DNA of 64,000 nucleotides from Prosapia bicincta (GCA_036971475.1 JBAIZL010000002.1:167973714-168037713); one strand, 5' to 3'; positions 10,621 through 23,640 are shown, numbered from the stretch's first letter. Program-made: numbers and translations. Notes: a model not told the origin generated them from the letters alone.

Positions 10621-10919
10621 TACATATGTGTATTCGAAAATGAATAACATTTAATGTTGTTTTAAATGTCCCTTTCAATTAAGATACGCTTCCGAGCCTA
10701 AGTTTCTTATACCGGTTTTAAACGAATGGATTTACATATATCTACTCAAATAGACCTGTCTAAATATATTGCAAAACCTATTTAACAGGTACCTCATAAC
10801 CACTAGTAATTAACCCAAGACTATCTTTTCATAATTTAATAATCATTAGAATTCCTTGTATTCAATTACCCAAATGGCTGCCTATAATTTGTGTTTAATG
10901 GACGATGAGCAACTATATT

Positions 10920-11010
10920 ATTGCGTGAACAAGGAACCGCTCCAACACAAGCAAGTAATTCCAGTTTGCTGTTCACGCAACTTCACTTGTATCATGGACT
11001 AGAGACTAGA
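10920..11010 (-). repeat. Repeat family R3, short third copy with inverted-repeat arms
   Basis: Read on the minus strand this resembles the start of R3 at 42.6 kb (TGATACAAG, a GTTGCGTGAACA block, then GCAAA...GGAATTACTTGC). It also contains 11-base arms TTGCGTGAACA / TGTTCACGCAA about 40 bases apart. Confidence 0.5.
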
Positions 11011-12041
11011 CTCACCTTGTTTATTTCAAGATTTATTTTACTTTATATTTTGATAAAACAAACATAAGGTCTAATATATTATTGCTGTATGATGAATAAG
11101 ATTACTACTAAACCTAGTGGTTGTTCAATTATTGCTATAAATTTTAACTACCAATATGTAAAATAAATTGGAGGTAATCTTTATTATAACTTTAATATAG
11201 CTAATTAAAATCCATAATTAGATAATATTGCGGCTGCTTACATCCTTCTCCATGGTTCTTGTGGTGTTGCCAGAACATAATATACCATATAGTAAGGTTT
11301 GTACTTTAAAACAATATAGATTATGTATACTTGCATTTTTAATATAAAACGAAAGGAAATTGTAAACATAATGAGATACAAATTTTTAAACTGTGTGTTG
11401 AAACTAGTGTTTCCTTAATAATTCTGAATAAAAAAACTTTTAAAGTTACAGATAATTATTTTAAATAGACGATATTACCTTTCAGTCTAGAGGAATGAGA
11501 ATTTACGGATGGAATCACTGAAAAATCTTTCTACGGCCGATCCAAAGTTAAAATTAGGAATATTATGTGAAGGTCTGAAGTTAGCATAAATGTATAAAGG
11601 TACGATATATTGTGTTGCACAAAATTCTCTGTTTACAATAAACATCACACTATTGAGTAAAAATATAACTAAATACGTACATGGCCAGATTGCAAGTACA
11701 GTTAAATTGGCAGACGCCTTCTTATAACAGTTATTTCAAGGATTTTGTGAAAACGAAATATTTTTTGTAGTACTTAAATTATTATTTGCATAAATGGATA
11801 ATTTAAAATATAGGAAGAAGGACGTGAAAGTAGTCAAAAGTTCGTTAATGTTGTATAGGCCTAATGCATGTTTCACTTGCATTATTATCGCGTGCGGACG
11901 TAATATAAAAATTTGTTTTAAGTTTCTTATAATTCCTTTTTTGGAAGGAACCTATTTTCAAAAACATTTATTCACTGATATAGTTATATCCCTGTAATGA
12001 TCTTTAAGGTGTTTAGCAGATCTTATGTCCTTATATTAGCT

Positions 12042-12043
<2 letters not shown>
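11011..12043. other. AT-rich noncoding stretch
   Basis: Nothing recognised; a 67-codon frame at 11794-11997 lacks any family signature. Confidence 0.4.

Positions 12044-12095
<52 letters not shown>
12044..12095. repeat. (TA)n microsatellite
   Basis: Pure TA run immediately 5' of the hammerhead-bearing PLE tail; the boundary ATACGTTTTCTTGTT recurs in inverse orientation beside the (TA)n at 28246. Confidence 0.95.
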
Positions 12096-12098
<3 letters not shown>

Positions 12099-12225
12099 CG
12101 TTTTCTTGTTGAATTCTTGTAGGAATTCCTGATGATGTTGGTACTGTTTACCGACGAAAAGCTTTGAATATAAATGAATAAATATCCTTGTATTTGAATA
12201 ACCTATGTTGTTTTAAATATATATA
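12096..12225 (+). mobile_element. Terminal unit of a second PLE-like family
   Basis: This short unit lies between TA-rich tracts. It starts with ATACGTTTTCTTGTT, contains a hammerhead fold at 12125-12169 and ends with a block around TTGAATAACCTATGTTGTTT. That end block occurs twice more, as the two arms of an inverted repeat at 28121-28224. A diverged relative of the hammerhead lies at 27983-28020. Assignment to a PLE-type element rests on the ribozyme and TA association, not on an ORF. Confidence 0.55.
12125..12169 (+). ncRNA. Hammerhead ribozyme fold, second type
   Basis: Stem I is ATTC 12125-12128 with GAAT 12166-12169. The core CTGATGA is at 12129-12135. Stem II is GTTGGTA 12137-12143 with TACCGAC 12149-12155 (7 pairs, one G-U). 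The core GAAA is at 12156-12159. Stem III is only two A-U pairs around a GC loop, and predicted cleavage is after T12165. As in the first hammerhead, one unpaired T (12136) precedes stem II. Stem sequences differ from those at 1051-1095 while the core is the same, which argues for selection on structure. Confidence 0.7.
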
Positions 12226-13169
12226 CATATGAATTATTTGTATACTTGTAGAAAATGATAAATAATAGATTTCATCTCTACCTGTATTTTTAATATAGGA
12301 AAACAATTCATTGCCTATTTATTATGCAGGATTTTGATAAACCCTGAGATTTTATTCACCACATTAAAAAAAAAAAAAATTCAATACAACAACTTATGTC
12401 TGAATCAAATCTTAATTTTGACAGAATATGAATCTTTGCTACTACTCTAACGCTCAAAGATTTTCAATAATTTAAGTATATTTCTAATGGATGTATTATA
12501 AGTAAATATAGATCTAACAAACAAGACCCAAACAACTATAAACCAAATTATTAGGCAAAACTATCTACCCCTAATCATAACTTCATTATTTATAAGACCG
12601 CACTATAACACTTCGCAATTTAAGTTAGAATACTGTGAACTGCATATAAATAACGGTTATACAGTACTAATATTACAAGCTATAACTAGATATAATTACA
12701 ATATTTTTAACGTCACTTCATTTTTAAAATGAGAATTTAAACAATAATAGGGTAGGAAAATTTAAGTTATCTATAACCGTTATTGATTGAAACGGTTACA
12801 ACAGTAAAGTAGTAGGTAAAATTTGCTATTACCGAATAATGTTTTACTATTTTATAGATTTAACTAAATTGGCTTTTATATAATCTAATTTAGCAATATA
12901 AGTCACTGATTCTTGTCCTTTGACAGAAACTTAGATATCATACAAGTATGAATATATATAATTATAAGAATACATTGTTATACATTGTAATTAGATTGCC
13001 TGGTATAATATTAGTTCAATTAATATTAAACCCTTTTTATAATTGTTATATTTATGAGAGAAATATTTTTAATTAAATATAATAGAGCCAAAAACTATAA
13101 ATGGTTTTTTTTGACTGTTTATAAAAAATGCTCATTTTATAAACAATGTGTATATTTTACCTTCCTTTT
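12226..13169. other. AT-rich noncoding stretch
   Basis: No supported feature. Confidence 0.4.
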
Positions 13170-13540
13170 AGAGACAATGTTTAGTCCAATGTGGCCATCC
13201 CGACAATGTCTGGTTTTTGTAACCACGTACTAAACACGTGGAATATTTTTCCCATTGTTATTACTATGAGACGGTTTTGCCTATCCTGTCAAATTACTTT
13301 TAATTTATTAAAACTTTTATTCCAATGCGACTTTTAATACAATCAGAGTTTAACCATTTCAAGTAGCCTACTAGTAAATTTTTTCTGTCAGGTTCGACGT
13401 GTATTTGTATTTACATGGCAATCAGCCTATAATCGCCTTATAAGGATAAGAAATAATCTAAAACAAATTTCGGAAAAAAGTACGGGAAGATTATCCTTTG
13501 AAAGAGGATATAGAACACACACGAATATTTATAAATATGT
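13170..13540 (+). repeat. Repeat R4, copy 1
   Basis: Matches 15185-15550 in direct orientation through the landmarks CCCGAC..TGTCTGGTTTTTGTA, GA(G/T)GGTTTTG, CAATCAGA.TT and a late block TTATAAGGATA..AAA. Moderately diverged; class unknown; no coding content. Confidence 0.65.
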
Positions 13541-13719
13541 CTATTGTGTTTTATATGTTGTAGTAGTTTTCCAATATAAGTAGTAATAAATCAACTAATT
13601 TAACTGACAGAATTAAAATAACATATATAACCAAAAACAATAAATGTATATCACTTGATATCATAAACATGTAAGCTAGTGTACCAAAAAACGGAACCAT
13701 CTAAATAATTAAAAAAAAA

Positions 13720-14030
13720 TTAACTAATCTTAAAACCAACCCCAAATACACAAAGTAAATAACAAAACGTCAAAAGACCACACTAAACCAAAAATATGTC
13801 ACATTGAGTGATAATATATATAAACAAATAGATGGCTTGGAAATGGGATCACCCATCTCAAGTATTATATTAGACATTTACCTCCAAAACCTATAAGAGA
13901 AACTAAAAACGTGACTCAGAAAATAGAACAGTACCGCTGTACCACATGACAACGGAAATCCTACACACCTGGCAATCTACAGATATACTTAGTTTATTCA
14001 AGTTGATTCCTGGCAATGAAACAGTAACTA
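13720..14030 (+). pseudogene. Penelope-like element RT fragment
   Basis: The frame from 13792 to the stop at 13894-13896 reads NIYKQIDGLEMGSPISSIIL then DIYLQNL. The 'Y.Q.DGLAMGSP.S..L.DIY' block is the characteristic RT motif of PLEs. In-frame stops and degraded sequence follow, so the copy is dead. Confidence 0.7.
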
Positions 14031-14250
14031 GTCGTCGAAAGTTTTCCCACATATATAGAAAATAAGAACTTGAATAAATACAGTATAATGTAAATGTTAC
14101 CTATATGTATAGAAATACATAAATTCTCAAAGAAGGTTTTCAGTTTTAAGACGCAAGGGCGCTCCGAAAATGAGATAAAAAAACACTTGGTACCGTTAAA
14201 AAATGATAGTTTAAGAAATATTACCGCTAAAAGGTCAATTTAGGAAATGT

Positions 14251-14494
14251 GATTGGTTGAAACTAGGAGAGAAGGGATAAAAGGTTCAAAAGTTAGTTGT
14301 TAGGAAAAACGTTCGCTGAGTTCATACGACAACTTACCTTCATTTCGTAGAAATATATTAAGTAAATCGTCGGAAGTCAAATGCTAAGTAGCAACCTACG
14401 CCATGATAGCAGATCATTACAAGTAGTCAGTAAAGTCGTTGGATTAAATATTTAGTAAATCGTCGGAAATTAATCGTTAAGTAGCAGCTTACGC
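14251..14494 (+). promoter_or_regulatory. Promoter-like segment with paired direct repeats
   Basis: A GATTGGTTGAAA block (14251-14262) is followed by TATA-like GATAAAAGG (14276-14284), then two direct copies of a ~42-base unit (14359-14401 and 14453-14494) sharing GTAAATCGTCGGAA and AAGTAGCA.C.TACGC. It lies about 250-450 bases downstream of the PLE RT relic and may be a degraded element terminal region. The same GATTGGTTGAAA opens two direct repeats at 49.16 and 49.35 kb. Confidence 0.35.
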
Positions 14495-15184
14495 AGTCTT
14501 AATAAGGTAAATAATTCTCCATAATTTTTTACAAATTTTAAATTCGGATAGTCATAAACAAATGATAAAGTGATTAAACAGATTTTATGGACGTAATGGA
14601 CTACAAAATTCAAGAGTTAAAATTATATTCGAGAAGCGACTGGCAATAGTGACACAACGAACGGATGAAATGCCAGGACCATGAGCTACAAACACATAAC
14701 CCACCAATCTATTAAAGTTTATCAATAACTCCTATAAATCAAAATTTTTTGTTGATCTGCCTATCACAAAATTTTCATTTATTTATGCACCAGAGCAATA
14801 CTCAGTCAAATCAGAACCATGTCATAAGTACTTAAACTTGAATTCTCCAATTTCACACTAGCCTTTTACAGCAACCCTGAGAGCAATACAATAAATTATA
14901 TGTAAATTGCGTTAAGTAGTAGAATACGATTAAAAGTCTCTTGAAGATTACTATAATTTAGCAATCATAAATTTACGTAAAAAGTAAGAAATCCTCATTT
15001 AAATATAATATGGAAATCCTTTCTGATATAACCTAATTAAATTATACTAAGAACCAGTAATGTATGTGTTATTACAGTGCAATCCAGAGAATCAATATTC
15101 CAAAACTTAATCCTAATAATTAAAATAATAATCATTAATAATAATGAATAAACAAATTTATCACATTTGCAAGTTATTAAGTTA
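14495..15184. other. Unannotated stretch
   Basis: No supported feature between the direct repeats and R4 copy 2. Confidence 0.4.
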
Positions 15185-15550
15185 TAATTTACACTAACGG
15201 GGACAACCCGACGTCTGGTTTTTGTAGCTATTAAATAGGTTGAATTTATGTTAACATATTTAATAATTTCAGATGGTTTTGTCCATTTTCTAAGAAAATT
15301 ACTTCAAATAATTTTAAATATAATTTTAATCAGCCTCTTACCACAATCAGATTTGAATCATGTCAAATACTAGATCATTATTTCTTTGAAGTCAATTCCT
15401 GTTTTTTTGCCGTTTTAAGTCAATCTAAGCCGACTGTAATCACCTTTTAAGGATACGAAAGGATCTACAACATAAATTATATTAAAATAGGGGCATAACG
15501 CAGTATATTAGAGGATATAGCATACATCATTATATAGAGTGAGCAGGATT
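15185..15550 (+). repeat. Repeat R4, copy 2
   Basis: Direct-orientation relative of 13170-13540, about 2.0 kb downstream. Similarity fades at both ends. Confidence 0.65.
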
Positions 15551-18500
15551 GTTTATTCAAAATATACTTATTCCGTATCAGAGAATTACAAAGGTTCTGC
15601 CCTATTTTCCACTGATCTACACCCTTGGTAACAAAAACGAATAAATAAAGATACATGGAATTACCAATGACTAGAGATAAGGAATAATGTAGACATGTTA
15701 CAGGCAATAGAAAAGAATTTGAGAGTTGATACTAAGTGTGTCTTATATTATTAGGGGTAACACAAGATGTCTCCCGTCACCATGTAAAAATGAGACGGAA
15801 CAATAACGAAACGGATATCAACACAGAAAATGAGACGGAAACGAGACGGAGTTATCCAGGTCTAAGAAGACAGTGAAACGTTCCTTGGCTCTGGAAATAT
15901 AGAAAAATTTATCATAGAGTGGCTTCTCTGAATTAGATTTTCCCCCAGGCAGGTAATGAAAGTTATCTAACTCGAGGACGCCTCAATACTTATCCCGGTA
16001 AATATGTACCTTATTATTTGGCGCTATACACTGGAAGTATACGGTTTTGTCTTGTATTGATTTAGTTGTGAAATGTTAAAAAAATTTAACTTCTGTCGTT
16101 CTATTTTTCCCTCTCCTGACCTTTAAAATGTAACGCCGCTCGAATATCACTGTATTTGTTCCTTTTTTTCTTCTGTATATATAATTTCACATATGGGGTT
16201 TTAGTTTTATTTCATTATTATTCTAATATTTGTATTTAATATATTATTGTTTTGTATATACTATTTAGAGAATTAGTAACGATTACTAAGCTTGCTTCAC
16301 ACTTGATTTACAAATGTACATTGTAATAAAAACATGCTGCAAATACATAGAATAAAAATCTCTTTAATTTACAATTTCCTCATAAATGTATGATTTTTAA
16401 TAGTATTTTGAACTATTATGAAAAGAACCATAAATCCAAGCTAATTTTAAATAAATAGCTAACATGCAATAATTTGTTTAGAAGCAACTTACAATGAAAG
16501 CATTTTCAGTCTCTTCTCAATCCTTTTTATCTACCTTCTCCTTAGCATTCAATTTTCAATCAACATTTCTTTTTGAACCAGGATGATAAAAGTCCATTTA
16601 CTAACATTATTTTTTTTGCTCTCTTCTGTTTAAAACAATTTTTATAATTTTTTCCCCTACCTTTCGCTATTTATTAGTGACTTTGATTTGGTCGCATTTC
16701 ATCTTACACTATATGAAGGTAGTCAACCTTCTTAAAAGTAGATCAAAATGGACGCTAGTAAAATTTTTTTTCAATTTACTCAGCATTGTAAATGGACGAA
16801 CTTTATTAAATACTTGAGTATTATGTAACTATTACCTATAATATTGTTTGTTGTTTGTAATATATTTTAATTTGTACCAATCAAAACACACATGGAGCGC
16901 GTAAGAGAGAACATAAAAAAGATTTGAAACCTAAAATTAATTTTAATTCAGTGACACTCAAAGTATGTTCTAAATATGCCACATTTATAATTACTCTCCT
17001 AATAATTTATTCCTAAATTCTGAAACTACTGTTTTGACACATTTTTAAAGAATACTTCCTTGCACGAATTTTAAATTCATTTATATTAAATTGAGAACCA
17101 TTTACGAAGTCATTTTGCTTGACAGCGCAGTCCTTTAATAAAATACTTTACTAAGATGCACATTTAATCAAATTATCAAATTATATTAACATTTTGGACG
17201 TCCTGAAACGTTATGAATTCTAGATAGGACTTTTCCCTTGACTTCCGGTCCTGTATTATAGAATACATTACTTCCGGTTCTGGAAATCTTGTTCCGCAGC
17301 TTAATCCTACGCCACGACTCCTTTTACATCACCATAGAAAACTTTTCTCTGAACATATGACCAACCTACTCGTGGCGCTGTTTTCCTACTTTTCGTACTG
17401 TTCACAATAATTATAAAAAAGTATATATCCCCTTCCTTAAACCCAGCGTTTTGTCTCAGATATTTCTACATTTTCCACACAAACCTGCTCACCTCTTACT
17501 TGCTCACACTTGCTCACCACTCATCTTTTCCTCTATTTAAAACTACTAAAATAATTAAAATTGTTATTGTTTTGTTTCTTAGCATTGTATCATTTGTTGG
17601 CAATTTTATCTTACCATGCTCGTTGTGATACCATTATTTGAATACATCTATAGTACGTATCCCAGGTACTATAGTACTAAGGGAATACTGTAATAATAAA
17701 AAGGTTGGTTATAAGGCCATTACATATTTTAAGCAATACCTACAACGTTGCATTTTCATTGCGATGAGTCTATTCTACTTCATAAGCGATGCTACTTTTA
17801 TCTCAATGACTCATTATATTGTAACATAATTATGAATTCGATGCTGGATTTAGAAAAACTAGGTATTTTGTCTATATTAAACAATAAAATGAAGTTTGCA
17901 TAATTAATTCATTGCTAATATTAGTATAAACGCTAATATAGTATAATATGCTGCAAATCAAAATGTAAAGACCCAATATTAAAATGAAAATAACATTAAA
18001 AAAGTTCAATTTATTAAATCATATGTAAAAATTATTATGAAATGATAAATTATAAATGTCTCTTTATTTATTAAACCTAAGAGAATATAAAGAGATTAAA
18101 GGTATTTAACTATAGGAATTGGTAAGGTCAAAGAATTATTGTATTTCGAGTTTTTTAAATCATTTACATACATAAATATTGTATTTTTTTAAAAATTAAA
18201 AAAAAATTCACTTATGATTTGGGCTTACTATTTGGGAAATAAACTTTAAATTTAGGATTTAAAAGAATTATAATAGCTAATATTTTTTTATATATTTTCC
18301 CTCTCTCGTCTCTCTCTCTCGGTATCAGTCTATAACTTTTCCCACTTAGTATTAGTAATAGTAAAAATATATCTTTTATTTAATATTTCCTACAAAACGT
18401 AAACTCGTTTACTATAATAACCCATTATATTTACATTCGCAACCCTCTAGACTACACCACATAGTTAGTACTGTTTGTCCCCCCAGAGAGCTTTGTCTTA

Positions 18501-18760
18501 CCCAGATAGCGAAAAGTCATTAGGAACGGCCCTAAACTTGTAAAAACGTACATAAACAAAACAATTCATGAATGGAAATATTTATATAACCTCTAAAATA
18601 AGGTTAAGAAATTAGTTGTATTACAGTTACTGTAAAATAATCCAATGCATTTACTTTCTCCTGTAATAGCACCTCAATTAAATAATGTTTTACCTTTTCT
18701 TATGTCTACATGTTTTGATTTAATAACAATAATTTATAATACAAATAGAACCCTATTTAT
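15551..18760. other. Long AT-rich noncoding stretch
   Basis: About 3.2 kb without a supported gene. It includes a GA-rich patch with repeated GAGACGGAA (15790-15850), two ACTTCCGGT motifs near 17235 and 17272, and a CTCTCTCT run near 18300. None forms a recognisable element. Confidence 0.4.
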
Positions 18761-18761
18761 T

Positions 18762-18793
18762 CACACACACACACACACACACACGCACGCGCA
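18762..18793. repeat. (CA)n microsatellite
   Basis: Short CA run ending in GCACGCGC. Confidence 0.9.
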
Positions 18794-18853
18794 TTATTTT
18801 TGATAAAGAAAGTAAGTTCACCTCCTCAGCATTATATTTGGAGAACGTTTTAG

Positions 18854-18856
<3 letters not shown>

Positions 18857-18919
<63 letters not shown>
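18857..18919. repeat. (TA)n microsatellite
   Basis: About 31 TA units; no PLE sequence recognised beside it. Confidence 0.95.
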
Positions 18920-18920
<1 letters not shown>

Positions 18921-19379
18921 CCACATAACTATTTATTGTAACTTTTATTAGTGTAAACACTGGTATAAAAAAAGCATAATTCGCAAGCATAATTTCTCAT
19001 ATCAAATGCGTACAGATCTCTAAGTAATTATACAATAAATCCAAGCAATTAAGCTATCACAAATCATCTATTATTAGGTGTGAAAAATATAAAGATATTT
19101 TATGTAAAACGCAACGTTGATATTTATTTTTTTTAAAAAAAACTATAGGTAGGCCTAACCTGAACCAAAATATAAGGAAAAATGACGTCACTAACAAACA
19201 CGAAATTTAAAACTAGAAATATTTAGATGAATATTTTTTTTGTGTATTTTGGTTAAATTTTATTATTACAATAGGTCTAGTATCTAAAAGCAAAAATATA
19301 ATGTATTTAGCATTTATGTTGTATTACGTTGTATGTTGAGCTATTTTAAAAAAAAATTTAAATATGCAGTGCTTTAATC
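18920..19379. other. AT-rich noncoding stretch
   Basis: Nothing recognised. Confidence 0.4.
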
Positions 19380-19590
19380 ATAAAGTAATTTGGTATGCGT
19401 AGGAAAACAAATAATATTTGAGGTAGAACAATAATTACACTTGCTAGGATAAACAAGCCCTGTTGTGCTCAGGAAAGGGTTTTATAAACAGAAGTTCCGT
19501 CAGTGTACGTGTTCAGAATTACAAACGTTTGCTAGTTTACGCAACTTGTATCATGATGAATATAGAACTTGCATCTACTCTACTACACTA
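19380..19590 (-). repeat. Repeat family R3, inverted copy
   Basis: Read on the minus strand, about 200 bases align well with 42590-42805. One frame gives related peptides in both: DTSCVN, FVILNT, SVYKT, QGLFILASVIIVL and QILF. In this copy that frame is broken by TAG and TGA codons. It may therefore be a decayed coding segment of a transposon or host duplicate; family unknown. Confidence 0.7.
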
Positions 19591-22500
19591 ATACGTTGAA
19601 ATAAAAATGTTTCCATATTGAAAAATATTTTCAAAAAAATCAATTATTAAAAAAAACAAATGAAGTCTCAAAATATTAAAAAAATGTATTTTTTTTATAT
19701 ACCGTAAATTGGCTATTCCATTAAATTTAATGAATCAGTTTTGTCTGGAACTAAATTTAAATTCAAAATTCATATTTACTGTTGTGTCTGTAATGGTTTT
19801 TGTTTTTGAGATATTAAGAAAAAACTATCGGTTGCGATAGCTTCAATCTAATTCGAAAACTTTCAATTCTAGTTAAAAAATATATCTGGGGCTAGAAGTT
19901 TAAAAATCACATTAGTATATCTTCAAACAAAAATATATTTATAAGATATTTAAACTATTGGATCTGGTATAGAAATCTGTTACTTTGGAAGATTTTGGAA
20001 GTAACTAAATTAATACCTTTTATTAGAGACCATCAATACAGTATCAGGTAAATATACATCACTTATATTGGATTAATTTGTACATAACCCTGGCTCATAA
20101 ACATGCACAAGATTACAAGTTACCCATCCATTTATCAAATATCACAGTATTAGCCCTTAAAAAACAGCTTAAAACAATTTGAAATTAAAATAAAATTTTC
20201 AAGATAAAAAATAGAAAAATTCGAAAATATTTTGTACTCTAAAATGATATAAGACTTATAATTAATTAATTTCTAATTAACAAGTAATGTACAATCAAAT
20301 ATAAGCCCTTGTATAATCGTTATTATCATATTGTATTGACGCGTATTAATTTAATTGGTTTATAGCCCTTATACTTTGACATATTTTTTGTAGTTGTGTT
20401 GATTTCAATTTTAATATATTTTTGATTCACATAAAACCAATATTTTTACCAACGTATTCCAGATGTTATATTTACTATGAGGAGGTTTTTACTAGTTAAG
20501 TTAGGTAAATAGTTTATTCAAATACTTTTAAAAAATGCGTCTTAACTATATTCTATGACTGTACAAGCAGATTAAGTTGTCTAATTCCTAATGTTTTTAA
20601 TATAGGTCCTATATATTGTATTATAAGAATACTTTAAAAATGTTTTGAAGATAATTGAATACAAATCCAAGTTAACTGAAAATGTTCCAAATATCAACGA
20701 AAATTTATTTCTATAGTTATTTTTGTTTTTATTTATTTTTTTAAACATAAATATTATTATTATTATTGTTTACCGATTATAAATGTAATAGAACGTTGCT
20801 TGAGGAATACAGTAGATATACTATATTTCTAGTTTCAAGATTCCTTTTCAGTAATTGGAAAGTAAATACTTTACGTAACCCATAATCCTTTAATATGAAA
20901 AATAAATGATAATACAAATATTATTATTTATATACAACACATTTTACACAAATATTTACAGATTTCAGTTTACATTTTTCAAATATTGTTTAATTGGTGA
21001 TGAAAGTCATTGTTAAGGTTTATAAGTGTTTGAAAATACAATACATAGGTTACCCGAACTAAAAGACCCTGATCAACAAAGCAATTTACGTGGGGCATGA
21101 TAGAATAGCAACAGCGGAAAAGCACACTTCTTGGATGGACATGGTTTGTAGGGGTTGTCCTCAGGAAAGACAGTGTTCCTCAAGAAGACTGTGTTCCTAT
21201 CTCGTTGTTACACCAGCTATTACCCGACGAGTAGTTGTATACACACCAATATAAAATATTTTAAATAATACAAGACATTAATAAAACCTTTAAAAGATAA
21301 GATTAAAGATTATTTGTACTTAATTACAATTTCATACATTCAAATTTGAGTTTTGTAAAAATTAGAGTCCAATAAATAGGTCACATTTACCAGCAAGAAT
21401 AATACTGACTGATGTGGCGACACATTCTAAATTTGGGGGTATGGTTTAAGTACTTAGATGCACTATCTTGAGATTCTAATTTTTATTCTGATTTTTCATC
21501 TCGTATTGAGAAAAATGGACAGATGTAAGAAATTAAATTAACTTTTTGCTCATAATAATTAGAAATAAAACAAGCATACAAAAATCCACGATAGTGCTGG
21601 AAATCGGTTAAAATTCTGTCTTAAGAAATACACTTTCTAACACAAAATGAGAGAAATTGACCACAAATTCATTTAGGGAATGGCTTATTGATCAAAGTAT
21701 CTTACGTCTAGTGAATTTAACTACACATAGTACTTAGTTTCATGATACATCTGGGGACAGGAAAGAAGAACAATAGGAGCTGGTCTATGAGGACCATAGT
21801 TTATGTGAACAATATGTGGAAACAGGGTACATCCTGATAGTGCTACAGTCAGTCAACTGTCGCGTTCTGAGTTCTGTGTCAGTTGAGCTTATTTTAATTG
21901 TGCTTTTTACTGCTCGGTAAAATAGAGTTCCTTTAGTATATTAATGATATGATATGGGATGCTTACAGTCATCATTACTTAAGGAAAATAATTTTTATTT
22001 TAATTAGGATGCCAAGGATGGTGGGGCGACATGTCACCTCCTGATTGGCGTCACTACACATTGTATAAACAACACGACGTGTTGAAAGAATTTCAAATTA
22101 AATTTAACCTATATTTTTATAATGTAATGGATAAAGAAACCTTTTCTAGAAAGAAATTATAGTTTTAGGAGGAGGATTAGTAGATTTCTTGGAAGGAATT
22201 ATTCTCTGTAATAACTATATAAATTATATACTAACCGTTGATTGTTTTACAAAATTCAATTTATATATTATGATGAAAACGAAAACTTGTAAGATGTAAT
22301 ATTTTATTTTATTTGAAAATAAATTTTGTTACACAAAAAAACTCATAAACAGTTTGTTTAATTATCTATGATACATTTTATATACGTTACAATATGATTA
22401 AAAAATATCACCAAATATACAGTTTTTTTTAATTGTTTAATTAAATACAATTTATGTATTGGTAGTTCTATAAGATATAAAGATTTCATTATATATACTC

Positions 22501-22770
22501 TTTCAAGCACGAGACATTTGAAAACTAAATATCTCTTGCATTTTTATCCCTATTATCATTTTAAATGTAATTTACAACTTGGTATTTGTCTATTATATTA
22601 ATGAAACATGAATAGAAAATTGTTAAATGTATATATTTAATCACTGGCGGATATAATTTTATATAAATTGCTATGAATTATTATATAAATTATATAGGTC
22701 ATCTAATTATGTACAATTTTAATATAATTTATAGATTACAAATGTTTGCATTAATGTGTGCGACGCGCAC
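19591..22770. other. Long AT-rich noncoding stretch
   Basis: No ORF of note. A GC-richer patch at 21040-21240 has two related segments around GACAGTGTTCCT and GACTGTGTTCCT. At 22008-22085 a short frame follows a plausible 3' splice site and is treated as a finding only. Confidence 0.4.
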
Positions 22771-22797
22771 TTGTGTGTGTGTGTGTGAGTGTGTGTC
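22771..22797. repeat. (TG)n microsatellite
   Basis: Short TG run with one GAG interruption, preceded by CGACGCGCAC. Confidence 0.85.
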
Positions 22798-23600
22798 GGA
22801 CTAAGAGTATAATGGTATTACAATAATGTTAACGGTACAGTAGTGGTAGAGGTATAGATGACAGTGATAAAAACCCTATTCAATATCAGCACAATCTTCT
22901 AGTGACAATATTGGTGATGAGTTATCAACCAAGTATCCTGAAAGGGAATCACTTTTTATTCCAGAAGTCACATCCCCCTAATCAATCAAAATTGATTTGA
23001 TCCCAAACTGTATAATATTTTTTGTAAACATCTTGACTAATTATTCATTTATTGATATTATTGTTTCCCAAACAAACTTTATGCCCAACAAGAAGACAAA
23101 AGACTGTTATTGTGATTTATTTACTACAATTTTATAAATAACTTATCTAACGACATAAAATCATTTCATAGTCGTATTGCTTCGCATTGGGCATAAAAAT
23201 TAAAAGTTCTATAAAGGTACTATCAAGGCGTCACAGAAAATGCCACAAGGGCTAAATTCAATTGTGTATGATTTTTTGTAGTTTGTAGTTTTTCCACATT
23301 AAAAACTAGAGGCCTTGAGCAGCGTTTTTGCAGTCCCATAAACCTGCTTCCCAACTATCGGTTCACTTGACAACTAATGCAATTGTACTTTTACTAGAAA
23401 ATATTTGCATATATTCAGTAGAGCCCGAGGACGAGGATTGTTACTGTAATTAACATGTTATCTACCATTATCACCATGTTATTGTCAACATTATCACTTA
23501 TAAGTAAAGTTTCCGACTCAGACACATTTCGATTAAGTGCTAAGAGAGTTAAAGAGTTCACTCGCTCTTCAATTAATTGTTGTTGGGTTCACGTCGTCAA
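22798..23600. other. Unannotated stretch
   Basis: Nothing supported. Confidence 0.4.
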
Positions 23601-23640
23601 TGCTAGATAAGATTCTAGCGAAACGTCGGAACTGCGAATT
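23601..23640 (+). ncRNA. Degraded hammerhead-like relic
   Basis: GCTAG (23602-23606) pairs with CTAGC (23615-23619) to give a stem II, followed directly by GAAA (23620-23623) and CGTCGG, the usual 3' core and cleavage context. The 5' core CTGATGA is not recognisable. A (TA)n tract follows about 100 bases downstream, as with other PLE tails here. Probably a decayed PLE terminal unit. Confidence 0.3.
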
